Positions 9,129-18,186 of a stretch of DNA of 64,000 nucleotides are shown piece by piece. The DNA comes from Duganella levis (lineage in GTDB: Bacteria > Pseudomonadota > Gammaproteobacteria > Burkholderiales > Burkholderiaceae_D), in NCBI RefSeq assembly GCF_009857605.1, contig NZ_WWCT01000026.1, forward strand, positions 1 through 64,000, in the 5' to 3' direction. The notes beneath the pieces were generated by a model. That model was not told the origin of the DNA, did not search any database, and saw only the letters and a list, made by a program, of their open reading frames with translations. A program made the position numbers and the translations under genes. Within the stretch, counting starts at the first letter, position 1. The number at the start of each line of letters is the position of its first letter.

Positions 9129-9682
9129 GGCTTTTCCATCAACTTGTCCCAGCCATCGTGACCGAGTTTTTCCAGCGTCTCGATATTCTTATCGAAAATA
9201 TCAGATGCTTCCGGGAAGGCCTCGACCGCGCGGTCGATGCTGTCTTCGCGCAGCAGGTGCAGGGTCGGATACGGCGAGCGGTTGGTGTAGTTGCTGATGT
9301 CGTTGACGTCGGTGCCGTCGAACTGATACTGCGGGTGGAAACTGGCCACTTGCAGGAAACCGTCCAGCCCCAGGTCTTCCAGCGCGGCGTCGGCCACGTC
9401 CAGGAATTCGTTGTAGTCGAAGAAATCGGTCAGCACGTTCGGGTGGATCAGCAGCGTGGTGTCGATCTTTTCCGCATCGGTGTCGGCCAGATGCTGTAGC
9501 TCTTCCATCAACTTTTCCAGCAGCTCTTCCGGCGTTTCCGCCTCGGTGACGACGTAACGCACTTGTTTTTTGACGTGCACGCTCTTGGCGAACGGGCACA
9601 GGTTCAGGCCGATGACGGCCTTTTCCAGCCAATGGACGGTATCGGCGATGACCACATCGCGGTCGATGGCGGGGCTACTCAT
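9125..9682 (-). CDS. DUF1415 family protein
   Basis: A 185-residue protein with the family's conserved GLNLCPFAK motif near the N-terminus and a PYPTLHLLREDSIDRA segment near the C-terminus. No signal peptide or membrane segment. The start at 9682 (MSSPAIDRD) is preferred over one five codons upstream because GAGGAA lies seven bases before it. Coupled to the DUF1289 gene by a 4-bp overlap. Biochemical role unknown. Confidence 0.88.
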   Translation of the reverse strand: MSSPAIDRDVVIADTVHWLEKAVIGLNLCPFAKSVHVKKQVRYVVTEAETPEELLEKLMEELQHLADTDAEKIDTTLLIHPNVLTDFFDYNEFLDVADAALEDLGLDGFLQVASFHPQYQFDGTDVNDISNYTNRSPYPTLHLLREDSIDRAVEAFPEASDIFDKNIETLEKLGHDGWDKLMEKP

Positions 9683-9839
9683 ATTGCTATTCCTCAATCA
9701 CTACGCAAAAACAGGATTGTACGCACTCTTCCCCGCCGCGCCTATGTTCCTCATTTACTTCCGTCAATTTGCCGGCATCTCGCGCTTATTTAACGGGAAT
9801 TGTTGCATATAAGAATTTGTCATAAGGGTGACATATTCC

Positions 9840-9868
9840 TTGACTGATGGGAGGGACCTTCGTACACT
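9840..9868 (+). promoter_or_regulatory. Sigma-70 type promoter of mltD
   Basis: TTGACT (9840-9845) and TACACT (9863-9868) are separated by 17 bp. Predicted start is near 9875, giving an untranslated leader of about 50 bases before the mltD ATG. Matches are 5/6 and 4/6 to consensus. The 226-bp gap otherwise shows only AT-rich sequence. Confidence 0.55.
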
Positions 9869-9923
9869 CCACGTTTAATTCATAGTCCACGCGAAGTTTC
9901 TTCTCGCTAACTCACGGAAAACT

Positions 9924-11297
9924 ATGCAAGCACGCATTCCCAAATCCGCAGTCCTGGCCACGCTGGTAGTGCTACTCGCGCCCGCGCTATCCCAGGCCTA
10001 CGAACACGCAACAGATCTGCCGACGGTCACTACCGCGCTGTCTCCCCTGCCGAAATTCCCCATTCCCGATGTCGCTTCCCTGAAAACCAAATCCGTCAAA
10101 CTGGTGGATGAGGATGCTTTCCGCGAAAAAGATGTCTGGGGCCGCATCCGCAGCGGTTACGCGATTCCCGACGTCAGCAATGACCTGGTGGCCAAGCATG
10201 TTAACTGGTACGCCACCCGTCCCGACTACATCGCCCGCACCACTGCGCGCGCTTCGCTGTACCTGTTCCACGTCGTCTCCGAGCTGGAAAAGCGCGGCAT
10301 GCCGACCGAACTGGCGCTGCTGCCATTTATTGAGTCCGCCTTCAACCCGAACGCCCTGTCGAGCGCCAACGCGGCCGGCATGTGGCAGTTTGTGCCGGGC
10401 ACCGGCCGCGACTTCAACCTCAAGCAGGACGCTTTCAAGGACGAACGCCGCGGCATCCTGGCCTCGACCGACGCCGCCCTGACCTATTTGCAGCGCCTGT
10501 ACGATATGTTCGGCGACTGGCAACTTGCCCTGGCCGCCTACAACTGGGGCGAAGGCTCGGTGCAGAAAGCCATCAAGCGCAATCAAGCCGCCGGCAAGCC
10601 GACCGACTTTGAAAGCCTGGCCGACCTGATGCCGGCCGAGACCCGCAATTACGTGCCAAAATTGCAAGCGGTGAAGAACATCGTCGCCAACCCGCAGCAG
10701 TATGGCCTGAACCTGCCGGTGATCGACAATTCGCCGTACTTCACGGCGGTCGACAAGACCAGCGATATCGACCTGACTGTGGCGGCCCACCTGGCCGAAC
10801 TGTCGGTGGACGAGTTCAAGGCACTGAATCCGCAGTTCAAGCGCCCGGTCATCACCGGCGACGACCAGACCAAGATTCTGTTGCCGAAGGAAAACGCCGA
10901 GAAGTTCCATATCAACCTGGCCCAATGGACCAAGGAACTGTCGACCTGGTCGACCCACAAGATCACCAGCGCGCGCGAATCGATCCGTACTCTGGCGTCG
11001 CGCTTCCACACGTCGCCGGAAGTCATTCGCCAGGCCAACAATATTCCGCAGAACTCGGTGCTGAAAGCCGGCTCCACCATTCTGGTGCCGAAGATTTCGG
11101 CGTCGGTGGGCGACATCGCCCCGGACGTGGCCGAAAGCGCCACCGTCTCGTATGAAGCGGAACGCGCCAGCGGCAAGACGGCCAAGGGCTACAAACTGCC
11201 GAAGGCCAGCAAGTCCGACAAGTCGAGCCCTGTTTCGCTGGTGAAAGCCCGCGTCGCGCGCGATAGCGGCAGCAAAAAACACCGCAAAGCCAACTGA
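9924..11297 (+). CDS. mltD: Membrane-bound lytic murein transglycosylase D
   Basis: A 457-residue periplasmic enzyme that cleaves the MurNAc-GlcNAc bond of peptidoglycan with formation of 1,6-anhydro-MurNAc. Signal peptide at residues 1-25 (ending ALSQA). The SLT domain has the catalytic Glu in PFIESAFNP, the family's SSANAAGMWQFVPGTGRDF motif and LAAYNWGEG. A LysM domain lies near 335-385, and a weaker LysM-like unit at about 270-320. The signal has no lipobox cysteine, so unlike E. coli MltD it may be soluble in the periplasm. Lysine-rich C-terminal tail. Confidence 0.93.
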   Translation: MQARIPKSAVLATLVVLLAPALSQAYEHATDLPTVTTALSPLPKFPIPDVASLKTKSVKLVDEDAFREKDVWGRIRSGYAIPDVSNDLVAKHVNWYATRPDYIARTTARASLYLFHVVSELEKRGMPTELALLPFIESAFNPNALSSANAAGMWQFVPGTGRDFNLKQDAFKDERRGILASTDAALTYLQRLYDMFGDWQLALAAYNWGEGSVQKAIKRNQAAGKPTDFESLADLMPAETRNYVPKLQAVKNIVANPQQYGLNLPVIDNSPYFTAVDKTSDIDLTVAAHLAELSVDEFKALNPQFKRPVITGDDQTKILLPKENAEKFHINLAQWTKELSTWSTHKITSARESIRTLASRFHTSPEVIRQANNIPQNSVLKAGSTILVPKISASVGDIAPDVAESATVSYEAERASGKTAKGYKLPKASKSDKSSPVSLVKARVARDSGSKKHRKAN

Positions 11298-11300
11298 TGG

Positions 11301-11337
11301 CCGCCGCCGGACCCCGCATAGGCGGGGCCGGCGGCCG
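11301..11337 (+). terminator. GC-rich hairpin after mltD
   Basis: A 6-bp plus 7-bp GC stem with one bulged A and an ATAG loop starts a few bases after the mltD stop. No U-tract follows, so it may stabilise the 3' end or act with Rho rather than terminate by itself. Confidence 0.5.
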
Positions 11338-11496
11338 CGATTCAGAGGTTGCAGTCAAGGCTGACACGTCCTACAATCTTGCTCTTGCGTGTCGGGCAAT
11401 ACTTGCACACCTCGCACACTAAAAAAACACAACCCCACTGACGTCGCCAGCCAGCTCTGAGAGCGAGCCCGGCACGCAGTCGCAATCGGAGTCCCT

Positions 11497-12288
11497 ATGG
11501 CGTTCTTGCAAGGCAAAAAAATCCTCATCACTGGTTTGCTGTCGAACCGTTCCATCGCTTACGGTATCGCCAAGGCTTGCCATCGCGAAGGCGCCGAACT
11601 GGCGTTCACCTACGTCGGCGAACGTTTTAAAGACCGCATCACCGAATTCGCCGCCGAATTCGACAGCAAGCTGGTATTCGACTGCGACGTCGGCAGCGAC
11701 GAGCAAATCGACGCGCTGTTCGCCGACCTGGGCAAGAGCTGGTCGCAGCTGGACGGCCTGGTGCACGCGATCGGCTTTGCGCCGCGCGAAGCCATCGCCG
11801 GCGAATTCCTGGACGGCCTGAGCCGCGAGAACTTCCGCATCGCCCACGACATCTCGGCCTACAGCTTCCCGGCCATGGCCAAGGCTGCGCTGCCGCTGCT
11901 GAAAAACGGTTCGTCGGTGCTGACCCTGTCGTACCTGGGTGCAGTCCGCGCCATTCCTTACTACAACACCATGGGCTTGGCCAAAGCCTCGCTGGAAGCG
12001 TCGGTACGCTACCTGGCGGAAAACCTGGGCAAGCTGGGCATCCGTTCGAACGGCATCTCGGCCGGTCCGATCAAGACCCTGGCTGCGTCCGGCATCAAGG
12101 ACTTCGGCAAGCTGCTGGGCTTTGCCTCGTCGCACGCGCCGCTGCGCCGCAACGTCACCATCGAAGAAGTCGGCAACACCGCCGCCTTCCTGCTGTCGGA
12201 CCTGGCGTCCGGCATCACCGGTGAAATCACCTACGTCGACGGCGGCTTCTCGCACGTCATGGGCCTGAACGCAGAAGACTACCAATAA
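11497..12288 (+). CDS. fabI: Enoyl-[acyl-carrier-protein] reductase (NADH) FabI
   Basis: A 263-residue reductase for the last step of each fatty-acid elongation round, the triclosan target class. Visible family marks: [20 protein letters not shown] at the NADH-binding N-terminus, the Y-x6-K type active site in [14 protein letters not shown], and [11 protein letters not shown]. Start supported by GGAG seven bases upstream. It ends 7 bases before the next ORF, whose first codons carry a strong terminator, so fabI is probably mostly monocistronic. Confidence 0.97.
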   Translation: MAFLQGKKILITGLLSNRSIAYGIAKACHREGAELAFTYVGERFKDRITEFAAEFDSKLVFDCDVGSDEQIDALFADLGKSWSQLDGLVHAIGFAPREAIAGEFLDGLSRENFRIAHDISAYSFPAMAKAALPLLKNGSSVLTLSYLGAVRAIPYYNTMGLAKASLEASVRYLAENLGKLGIRSNGISAGPIKTLAASGIKDFGKLLGFASSHAPLRRNVTIEEVGNTAAFLLSDLASGITGEITYVDGGFSHVMGLNAEDYQ

Positions 12289-12295
12289 GCCTTCC

Positions 12296-13369
12296 ATGCT
12301 GCACACCCTTAAAAACGCCTCGCTCACCGGGGCGTTTTTTTTGCTCCTCGTTCTGTTCGTCCCTGCCGCGCGCGCCGACGAGTGTCTGGACCGCACCTGG
12401 GCGGGCACAATCGGCGACATCCCCGTCACGCTGGAATTCTCCGTTGAGGACCAGGCGCATTACCAAGGCCGCTACCACTATCGCGACAATCTCGCGGACC
12501 TGTACCTGGAGCAAGACAAAGAGTCAGGACTCTGGCGCGAATATGATGCCAAGGGCACGCAAACCGGCCAACTGGCACTGACCTGCGAGGACGGCAACAA
12601 ACTCAGCGGTGTGTGGCGCACTGCGGCCGGCGACAAGCCGCAGCCGCTGGTCGCCGTGCCCGGCAGCAGCGATTCCGAGCAGCGCATCCGCAATCTGAAG
12701 CTGCAATTCAGCGCACCGGTGGCGATTGGCGCAAACACCTATCGCAAAGTGACAGCGCCGGGCATCAAGGATTTTTATAGTGTTACGCTGCAAGGCGACA
12801 GTGCCGGCATCCAGGCCTTGAACAAGAAACTGCGCGAGTATGCCGTCAGCAATCTGAGCGAGATCGTCGAGTGCGCCGCTTACGGCATCATGCGCAACGG
12901 CCCTGGGAATGCGTGGGAAAACACCATTACCACCAGCGTCAGCGTTTGGAACGCCGACCTGGTCGTCCTCAACCGCAGCTTCGACGGGGAGTGCGGCGGC
13001 GCCCACGGCAATAGCTGGTTTGGCGAGGAGGCCTATTCCACCCAGACCGGTGGACTGGAGGATATGCGCGGCTGGTTCAAGGACAAGAGCGACTGGCCCA
13101 TTGGCCGCTACTACGATGAGGGTCCACAGGCGCGCAGCTTGCCCGCACTGGTCTGGCGGGCATATGGACGGATGTCCGACGATTGCAACGAACTCGTCTC
13201 CATCGATGAGGTATGGCCGACGGCGCAAGGCCTGGTATTCCGCGTTAGCGCCAACGCCTACGCCAACCGCAATTGCGAAGACCAAGTCCCGATGGCATGG
13301 AAAGCACTGACGCCGTTCCTGTCCAGGCTCGGCATACAAAGGATGAAGGGTCTACAGGGCCACAAGTAG
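12296..13369 (+). CDS. Secreted hypothetical protein with terminator inside its signal-peptide codons
   Basis: A 357-residue protein with a clear signal peptide (hydrophobic core after residue 10, cleavage after PAARA) and six cysteines in the mature part. It loosely resembles secreted proteins with a DUF3298-like C-terminal half (SFDGECGGAHG), but I do not assign a family. It starts 7 bases after the fabI stop and lacks a good ribosome-binding site, suggesting reinitiation from fabI. A near-perfect intrinsic terminator occupies codons 6-16. No later in-frame start would leave a complete signal peptide, so the overlap appears real. Confidence 0.8.
   Translation: MLHTLKNASLTGAFFLLLVLFVPAARADECLDRTWAGTIGDIPVTLEFSVEDQAHYQGRYHYRDNLADLYLEQDKESGLWREYDAKGTQTGQLALTCEDGNKLSGVWRTAAGDKPQPLVAVPGSSDSEQRIRNLKLQFSAPVAIGANTYRKVTAPGIKDFYSVTLQGDSAGIQALNKKLREYAVSNLSEIVECAAYGIMRNGPGNAWENTITTSVSVWNADLVVLNRSFDGECGGAHGNSWFGEEAYSTQTGGLEDMRGWFKDKSDWPIGRYYDEGPQARSLPALVWRAYGRMSDDCNELVSIDEVWPTAQGLVFRVSANAYANRNCEDQVPMAWKALTPFLSRLGIQRMKGLQGHK
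12311..12342 (+). terminator. Intrinsic terminator of fabI, inside the next coding region
   Basis: Nine perfect base pairs (12311-12319 with 12331-12339), extendable by a wobble pair and two GC pairs to leave a 5-base loop at 12323-12327, then eight T (12335-12342). By its structure it should terminate efficiently, yet it lies within the downstream ORF. Confidence 0.85.
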
Positions 13370-13394
13370 CAACTGCAGTGCTACACTTGTTCGT

Positions 13395-13949
13395 ATGTCA
13401 ACCGAGCCTTCCGATGAATCCCTGATGCTGCGCTACGCCGATGGCGACCTGGCCGCTTTTCGCGAGCTGTACCAGCGCCATCAGCGTGGGCTGTACCGCT
13501 TTGTCGCGTGGCGCTCGCCGCGCCGGGATTGGGTGGATGAGGTGGCGCAGGAGGCGTGGATCGGTTTGCATCAGGCGCGTGGGCGATATGTGCCGAGCGC
13601 CAGTTTTCGCACTTTCCTGTATCAGATCGCGCGCAACCGGCTGGTAGATTTGCAGCGCCAGTCGCCGCTGCTGTCGGTCGATGATGCGCCGGAACCGCAA
13701 AGCCCGGCGGCTGATGCGGAGCTGGAGTCGCAGCAGATGAATTCGGCGTTGCACCAGGCGATTCGCGCGCTGCCGGGCGAGCAGAAGGAGGCGCTGGTGT
13801 TGCAGCAGTTCAGTGGCTTGTCGCTGGAGGAGATTGCGACGCTGACCGACGCGCCGATTGAAACCGTCAAGAGCAGGCTGCGCTACGCCATGCGAAAATT
13901 ACGCGAACAGCTGTCGGCCGGCGTGGCCGCGCAGGAGGAGCAGGCATGA
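13395..13949 (+). CDS. ECF-type RNA polymerase sigma factor
   Basis: A 184-residue group 4 sigma factor. Region 2 is visible as RYADGDLAAFRELYQRH through VDEVAQEAWIGLHQ and SFRTFLYQIARNRLVD; region 4 as ALPGEQKEALVLQQFSGLSL with the helix-turn-helix up to TVKSRLRYAMRKLR. Its stop overlaps the start of the next gene as ATGA, and that product has the layout of an anti-sigma factor. The target promoters are unknown. The neighbouring VIT-domain gene is a candidate regulon member by position only. Confidence 0.93.
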   Translation: MSTEPSDESLMLRYADGDLAAFRELYQRHQRGLYRFVAWRSPRRDWVDEVAQEAWIGLHQARGRYVPSASFRTFLYQIARNRLVDLQRQSPLLSVDDAPEPQSPAADAELESQQMNSALHQAIRALPGEQKEALVLQQFSGLSLEEIATLTDAPIETVKSRLRYAMRKLREQLSAGVAAQEEQA

Positions 13950-15124
13950 GCAACGGCGATCACAATCTGCAGGATGATGCTGAGCTGGACGATTTCCTCG
14001 CCGGCCGCGATGCATTGTCGCGTCAGTTGGCGGCGTTGGCGCAGCCGGAAGCCCCCAAGCAGGTGAATGACGCGATCATGGCATCGATTGAAGCGCAGCT
14101 GGCGCAGGAGCGCGCGGCGCAGACGGTGCAACAGGTGCAAGCCGTGGAGGCTGCACCAGCCGCGCATGCAGCTCAAGCAGGCGGGGTCACGCAGGTCGCG
14201 ACGCGGCGGCCGGCGGCCAATATGGCGCGCTGGCGTGCGCCCGCAGCGCTGGCCGCCAGCCTGGTCGGCGTCTTGCTGCTGACGCTGGAATGGCAGCGTG
14301 GCGACTATGCCCAGCAAGCGCAAATGACAGCGGCGGCGCCAGAGCAAAAACCCGTCGCCAGCACACCGCAAGCGGCAGAGCAGCCTGCACCGCAACCGGC
14401 GCCGCCAGCCTTGCCAACTGTGGTGGCTGGGCGCGGCGCCACTGGCGGGCGCGATCGAGAGACCACCTCCGTGACGGCGGCCGTATCCGCCGCTGCAGCC
14501 CCATCGCCGAGCGGCCACATTGCGCCGTCACCGAGCCCTGCGCGACCGGCACCGGCGCAGCCCGCACCGCACGCTGAGCCGGCCGCCAAGTTGGCGCCGT
14601 CATTGCTGGCGGATGCCGACAAAGCGCCGGAGCCGATCATCATCACGCCGCCTGCAGAACAATTCCTGCGCGCCCGCTCCGCCCCGACCGCCAATCTGGC
14701 GGCGGCCGTTCCGCCGTCTGTGACGAGTGGGCCGCTTGCCGCGCCGATTTCGCCATCGCCCGCGACAACGCTTTCATATTCATCGCGGTCGGCGCCGTCG
14801 ATGCCGCCGGCCGCTCCCATCGCCTTGCCGGCGGCACCACCTGCGCCGCCTGCGCCACCGCCAGCACCTGCGCTTGCGACCTCGGCTACGCCCGTCGTTG
14901 CGGCTGCGACTGCGCCGACCTTGGTCACCGTCACCGGCTCCGCGCGCAAGGCCATGTCGCCTGCCGATACCGCCCGCGCCGCCGAATGGCTGCACGTCAT
15001 CGACGAAATGCTGAAAGCCGACCTGCGTCAGGACGCGCGCGAAGAATGGCGCAAATTCAACCTGGCCTATCCCGACTATCCAGTGCCGGAACAACTGGCC
15101 AAGCGAATCGACGCCATCAACTGA
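13946..15124 (+). CDS. Putative anti-sigma factor with long Pro/Ala-rich periplasmic region
   Basis: A 392-residue protein coupled to the ECF sigma gene. The N-terminal ~90 residues are cytoplasmic and acidic, as expected for a sigma-binding part. One membrane segment lies near 93-112 (ALAASLVGVLLLTLEW). Then comes ~220 residues of Pro/Ala/Ser low-complexity sequence, and a folded-looking C-terminal ~50 residues with EEWRKFNLAYPDYPVPEQL. I do not see a zinc-binding HxxxCxxC motif. The anti-sigma role is inferred from coupling and topology. Its stop abuts that of the convergent VIT-domain gene. Confidence 0.72.
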   Translation: MSNGDHNLQDDAELDDFLAGRDALSRQLAALAQPEAPKQVNDAIMASIEAQLAQERAAQTVQQVQAVEAAPAAHAAQAGGVTQVATRRPAANMARWRAPAALAASLVGVLLLTLEWQRGDYAQQAQMTAAAPEQKPVASTPQAAEQPAPQPAPPALPTVVAGRGATGGRDRETTSVTAAVSAAAAPSPSGHIAPSPSPARPAPAQPAPHAEPAAKLAPSLLADADKAPEPIIITPPAEQFLRARSAPTANLAAAVPPSVTSGPLAAPISPSPATTLSYSSRSAPSMPPAAPIALPAAPPAPPAPPPAPALATSATPVVAAATAPTLVTVTGSARKAMSPADTARAAEWLHVIDEMLKADLRQDAREEWRKFNLAYPDYPVPEQLAKRIDAIN

Positions 15125-18088
15125 TTACTTCACCTCAAACTCGCCCACCAGCACCGTCTCCCCGCGTCCGCTCAACCGCACCGTCACCATCTGATCACGC
15201 GCGCCGGCGCGGCCGAAGCCGCTGGTCAATTTCAGCTGCAAAGTCGTGGCCCCAGCCACCACTTGCTGGCGACTGCCGAAGAAGTTGGCCTCGACCTTGT
15301 ACTTGCCCGGCATCGCATGCCGCAGCGAAAACTCCTCCGGCCCATAACCGCCAGTGAAGTCCACCGACAAGCGCCCGCCCTGCTCCGTAAAACGATGGCC
15401 GTAGTAACAGCGCTCGCCAGTCGGATCGGTCACCCACAAATCCATATCGGAATTATCGGCATCCCAGCTCAGTACCACGCGCATATCGAGCGGCATGTTT
15501 TTCAGCAGACGTGGATCGATGCGGCTGGTGTCCAGCTTCACCTTGCCTGGCGACGCGATGATCGAATTCATATCCGCCAGCGCAATCAGCTCGATTTCGG
15601 CAAAGCGTCCATCCCATGGACGAATCGCCACCTCGTACAACTGGTCAATCGCCTGCTGCGGACGGCCGGCGGCAGCGTAAGCCAGGCCCAGATCGCGGAA
15701 CGATTGCGGCTCTTCCTCGGCCAGCTCACGCACTTTTTCGAACACCGGAATCGCCAGCTCAGGCTGCCCAGCCTGCAACAAGCGATAGCCAAGAATGCGC
15801 AGCACCTGGCGGTTTTCCAGATCCATCTCCGCCAGGTTGGACAGCACGCGCAAGGCCAGATCGCGCTGGCCGCGCGCAAACAGCTGGTCGGCAACATCGA
15901 CGTAGAACGCGCTGCTGTTCAGGTACGATGGCCGCTCGTCCAGATAAATCGCATACAGCTGGTCCGGCCGCGCCGCCTTCATCCGAGCGATGTAGCTGGC
16001 GTTCGCATCCCAGCGCTTGAGGCTGACCGTGATCTCGCCGGATGACTGCGCTGGTTCCGCAGCCGGCCGCATGTGCCGGTCAGCCGCACTGGCAATCACC
16101 ACCGGACTCGGCGCGCGCTGAAAGACGCCGGATGCATACGACAGCGGCTCCTGTGCCGGCGCAGGAGGTGCTGGCGGCGCTGGTGGCGGCGAGCGCATCG
16201 CCAGCTCATTGGTAACCGCTTTGTCCGCACCGTTCGACCGCCCTGTCACCTCAACCCGTGTCAACTTGTTCTCACGGTACGCCGGGTATGGCGTCGGCTT
16301 CGGATGATTGCCCTCCCACCACGCCAGCTTGCGCTGGAACTGCTGCACCACCTGTTCCAGCTGATTAGTCCGACGCAGCGTCAACTCACCGCCGCGCATC
16401 CGCTTCAGCGCATCGAAGGCAGCCTGCAACTCGGCTGGCGGCTGCACGTCGTAACGCACATAATCCTCCAGCCGTTCCAGCACCAGCAACGAGGTCTCGC
16501 GCGTCGGCATGCTGAACTGCGTGCCCAGCCGGCGAATCGCGGCGCGATGCAATTCATAATCCGCTTCCAATTGATGCAACTTGTAGCCGGCCCAGGTGCG
16601 CGCCGCGAGCGGATGCGACGGCCCGTTGGCCGACACCTCGATCAGCAATGGCGTTGCCCTGTCCTGCTTCAGCAACTCCAGCTTCAGCTCCGCCACCGGT
16701 GCAATCAGCTTGCCAGACACGCGCAACATGCCCAGCGGCGCATCGTCGTCGTGAATCAACACATCGGTCGCGCCGCGTGCGCTCACCAGCCGCACTTGCA
16801 AGCCGTCGGTCAACAACATCTCAGCGGCCGCGCCCGGACGATCGGCCTGTACCGTCACCAGCTTGCCGCCGTTGCGCTCGGCCAGCGCCGACAAGCGCGC
16901 GGTATCAGCCGACACCGCCGAGTTCAGCACATACAAGCGCTGTCGCGACGACAACTGCGGGAATTGTTTGCCGCCATAATTCATCAAGCCGTCGCTGACC
17001 AGCAGGTATTCGTTGACCTCCGCCTGCGGCTGCCAATCGGCCAGTGCGCTGGCGCCGTCATACACCGTGTCTTGCAGCGACTTGCGCAAGGTCTGCCAGT
17101 CGCCATTGACGATGCGGAAACGCTGCACCGCTTCTGCCCGGTCACGCAGCCGGATCAGACGCACCTCGCCATTGCCCAGCGCCTTGAAGTAACGATCCAG
17201 CTCGCTTAGTTCGGCATCATGCTGACGCTGCGCGCCGGAGCCGGAACTGTCCCACAGCAAACCCACCACCTTAGGCAGCGGGCGCGGCGTGCGCTGCGTG
17301 CTGGCCGGCATCTCGGCCAGGAAATACGTCTCGCCGCCAAACTGCTGCACATAGGTTTGCGGCGCTACCAACGTCGGCACCAGCAACTTAAGCACGCCGC
17401 TGGCCGAATACGTCGCGCGCGTCAGCTGGGCCTGATAGCCGTCACCATTGCGCTCGAAGACGATGTCGCCGATGTTGCCGCTGGCTTGCGGCGGCGCCTC
17501 GCCGGCTACGGACACGTGCAACGCCACGCCCTGCTCCAGTTCGCCATACGCCAATGGCAGCCGATAGGCCCAGTTCGCGCCTTCGCGGTCCAGCGTCTCG
17601 GTGTACGTCAGCTCCACCGTGCGCGTGCCCTGCGCCGGAATCGGAAACACCCGCAACTGGAAATTGTTGCCCTGGGTTTGCTCCAGCAAAGCCGGGTCGA
17701 TGCGGGTACGTTCGACCGCCTCCAGGATTTGCCGGCCACGTGCCTTCTCGACCGGCACCGCCGCCCGCATCTTGCCCTCCAGATCCAGCGCGAAGGCGCT
17801 GATCTGCTGTCCCGGCAACAGCGGGAACTGCAACTTGCCTTCCAGCGGCCGCCGGTTCGGGTTAAAGAACACCATGCGCAGCGTGGTCTGCGCCATGCTG
17901 CCGCTGAGCGCGGCGTCCACCTTCAGGCTTTGCAGCCGCACCGGCTGCTCGGCGCCCTGCACCACCATCAGCGGCGGCGCCATCGGCGGGCGCGGCAGCA
18001 AAGGCCTGGAGGCCCGCTGCTCCGGTATCTGCGCCTGCGCCATCCCCGCCATCACCAGCAAGCTGGCCACGATTATTCTGTTCCACAT
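15125..18088 (-). CDS. Secreted VIT and DUF2135 domain protein
   Basis: A 987-residue protein with signal peptide MWNRIIVASLLVMAGMAQA. An N-terminal VIT (inter-alpha-trypsin type) domain spans about 45-175 with PVEKARGRQILEAVERTR. A von Willebrand A-like region follows (VVGLLWDSSGSGAQRQHDAE in place of a canonical DxSxS metal site), then Pro-rich linkers, TPR-like helices near 770-850 and a C-terminal DUF2135 domain (SWDADNSDMDLWVTDPTGE). Start at 18088 is supported by GGGGA upstream; a longer in-frame start lacks signal character. Likely extracytoplasmic adhesion or envelope role. Convergent with the ECF/anti-sigma pair. Confidence 0.85.
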   Translation of the reverse strand: MWNRIIVASLLVMAGMAQAQIPEQRASRPLLPRPPMAPPLMVVQGAEQPVRLQSLKVDAALSGSMAQTTLRMVFFNPNRRPLEGKLQFPLLPGQQISAFALDLEGKMRAAVPVEKARGRQILEAVERTRIDPALLEQTQGNNFQLRVFPIPAQGTRTVELTYTETLDREGANWAYRLPLAYGELEQGVALHVSVAGEAPPQASGNIGDIVFERNGDGYQAQLTRATYSASGVLKLLVPTLVAPQTYVQQFGGETYFLAEMPASTQRTPRPLPKVVGLLWDSSGSGAQRQHDAELSELDRYFKALGNGEVRLIRLRDRAEAVQRFRIVNGDWQTLRKSLQDTVYDGASALADWQPQAEVNEYLLVSDGLMNYGGKQFPQLSSRQRLYVLNSAVSADTARLSALAERNGGKLVTVQADRPGAAAEMLLTDGLQVRLVSARGATDVLIHDDDAPLGMLRVSGKLIAPVAELKLELLKQDRATPLLIEVSANGPSHPLAARTWAGYKLHQLEADYELHRAAIRRLGTQFSMPTRETSLLVLERLEDYVRYDVQPPAELQAAFDALKRMRGGELTLRRTNQLEQVVQQFQRKLAWWEGNHPKPTPYPAYRENKLTRVEVTGRSNGADKAVTNELAMRSPPPAPPAPPAPAQEPLSYASGVFQRAPSPVVIASAADRHMRPAAEPAQSSGEITVSLKRWDANASYIARMKAARPDQLYAIYLDERPSYLNSSAFYVDVADQLFARGQRDLALRVLSNLAEMDLENRQVLRILGYRLLQAGQPELAIPVFEKVRELAEEEPQSFRDLGLAYAAAGRPQQAIDQLYEVAIRPWDGRFAEIELIALADMNSIIASPGKVKLDTSRIDPRLLKNMPLDMRVVLSWDADNSDMDLWVTDPTGERCYYGHRFTEQGGRLSVDFTGGYGPEEFSLRHAMPGKYKVEANFFGSRQQVVAGATTLQLKLTSGFGRAGARDQMVTVRLSGRGETVLVGEFEVK

Positions 18089-18186
18089 AACGATCCCCTT
18101 TGCGCCAGCTGATGCCGGCATTGCAGGGTGTATCGTGACGGCAGCTAAAACGGGGTTACGGGATTACAAATAGATACAAATGCGCA

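Noticed and set aside
14330-14880. Coding tandem repeat in the anti-sigma candidate
   Set aside because: Pro/Ala-rich low complexity without a fixed repeat unit.
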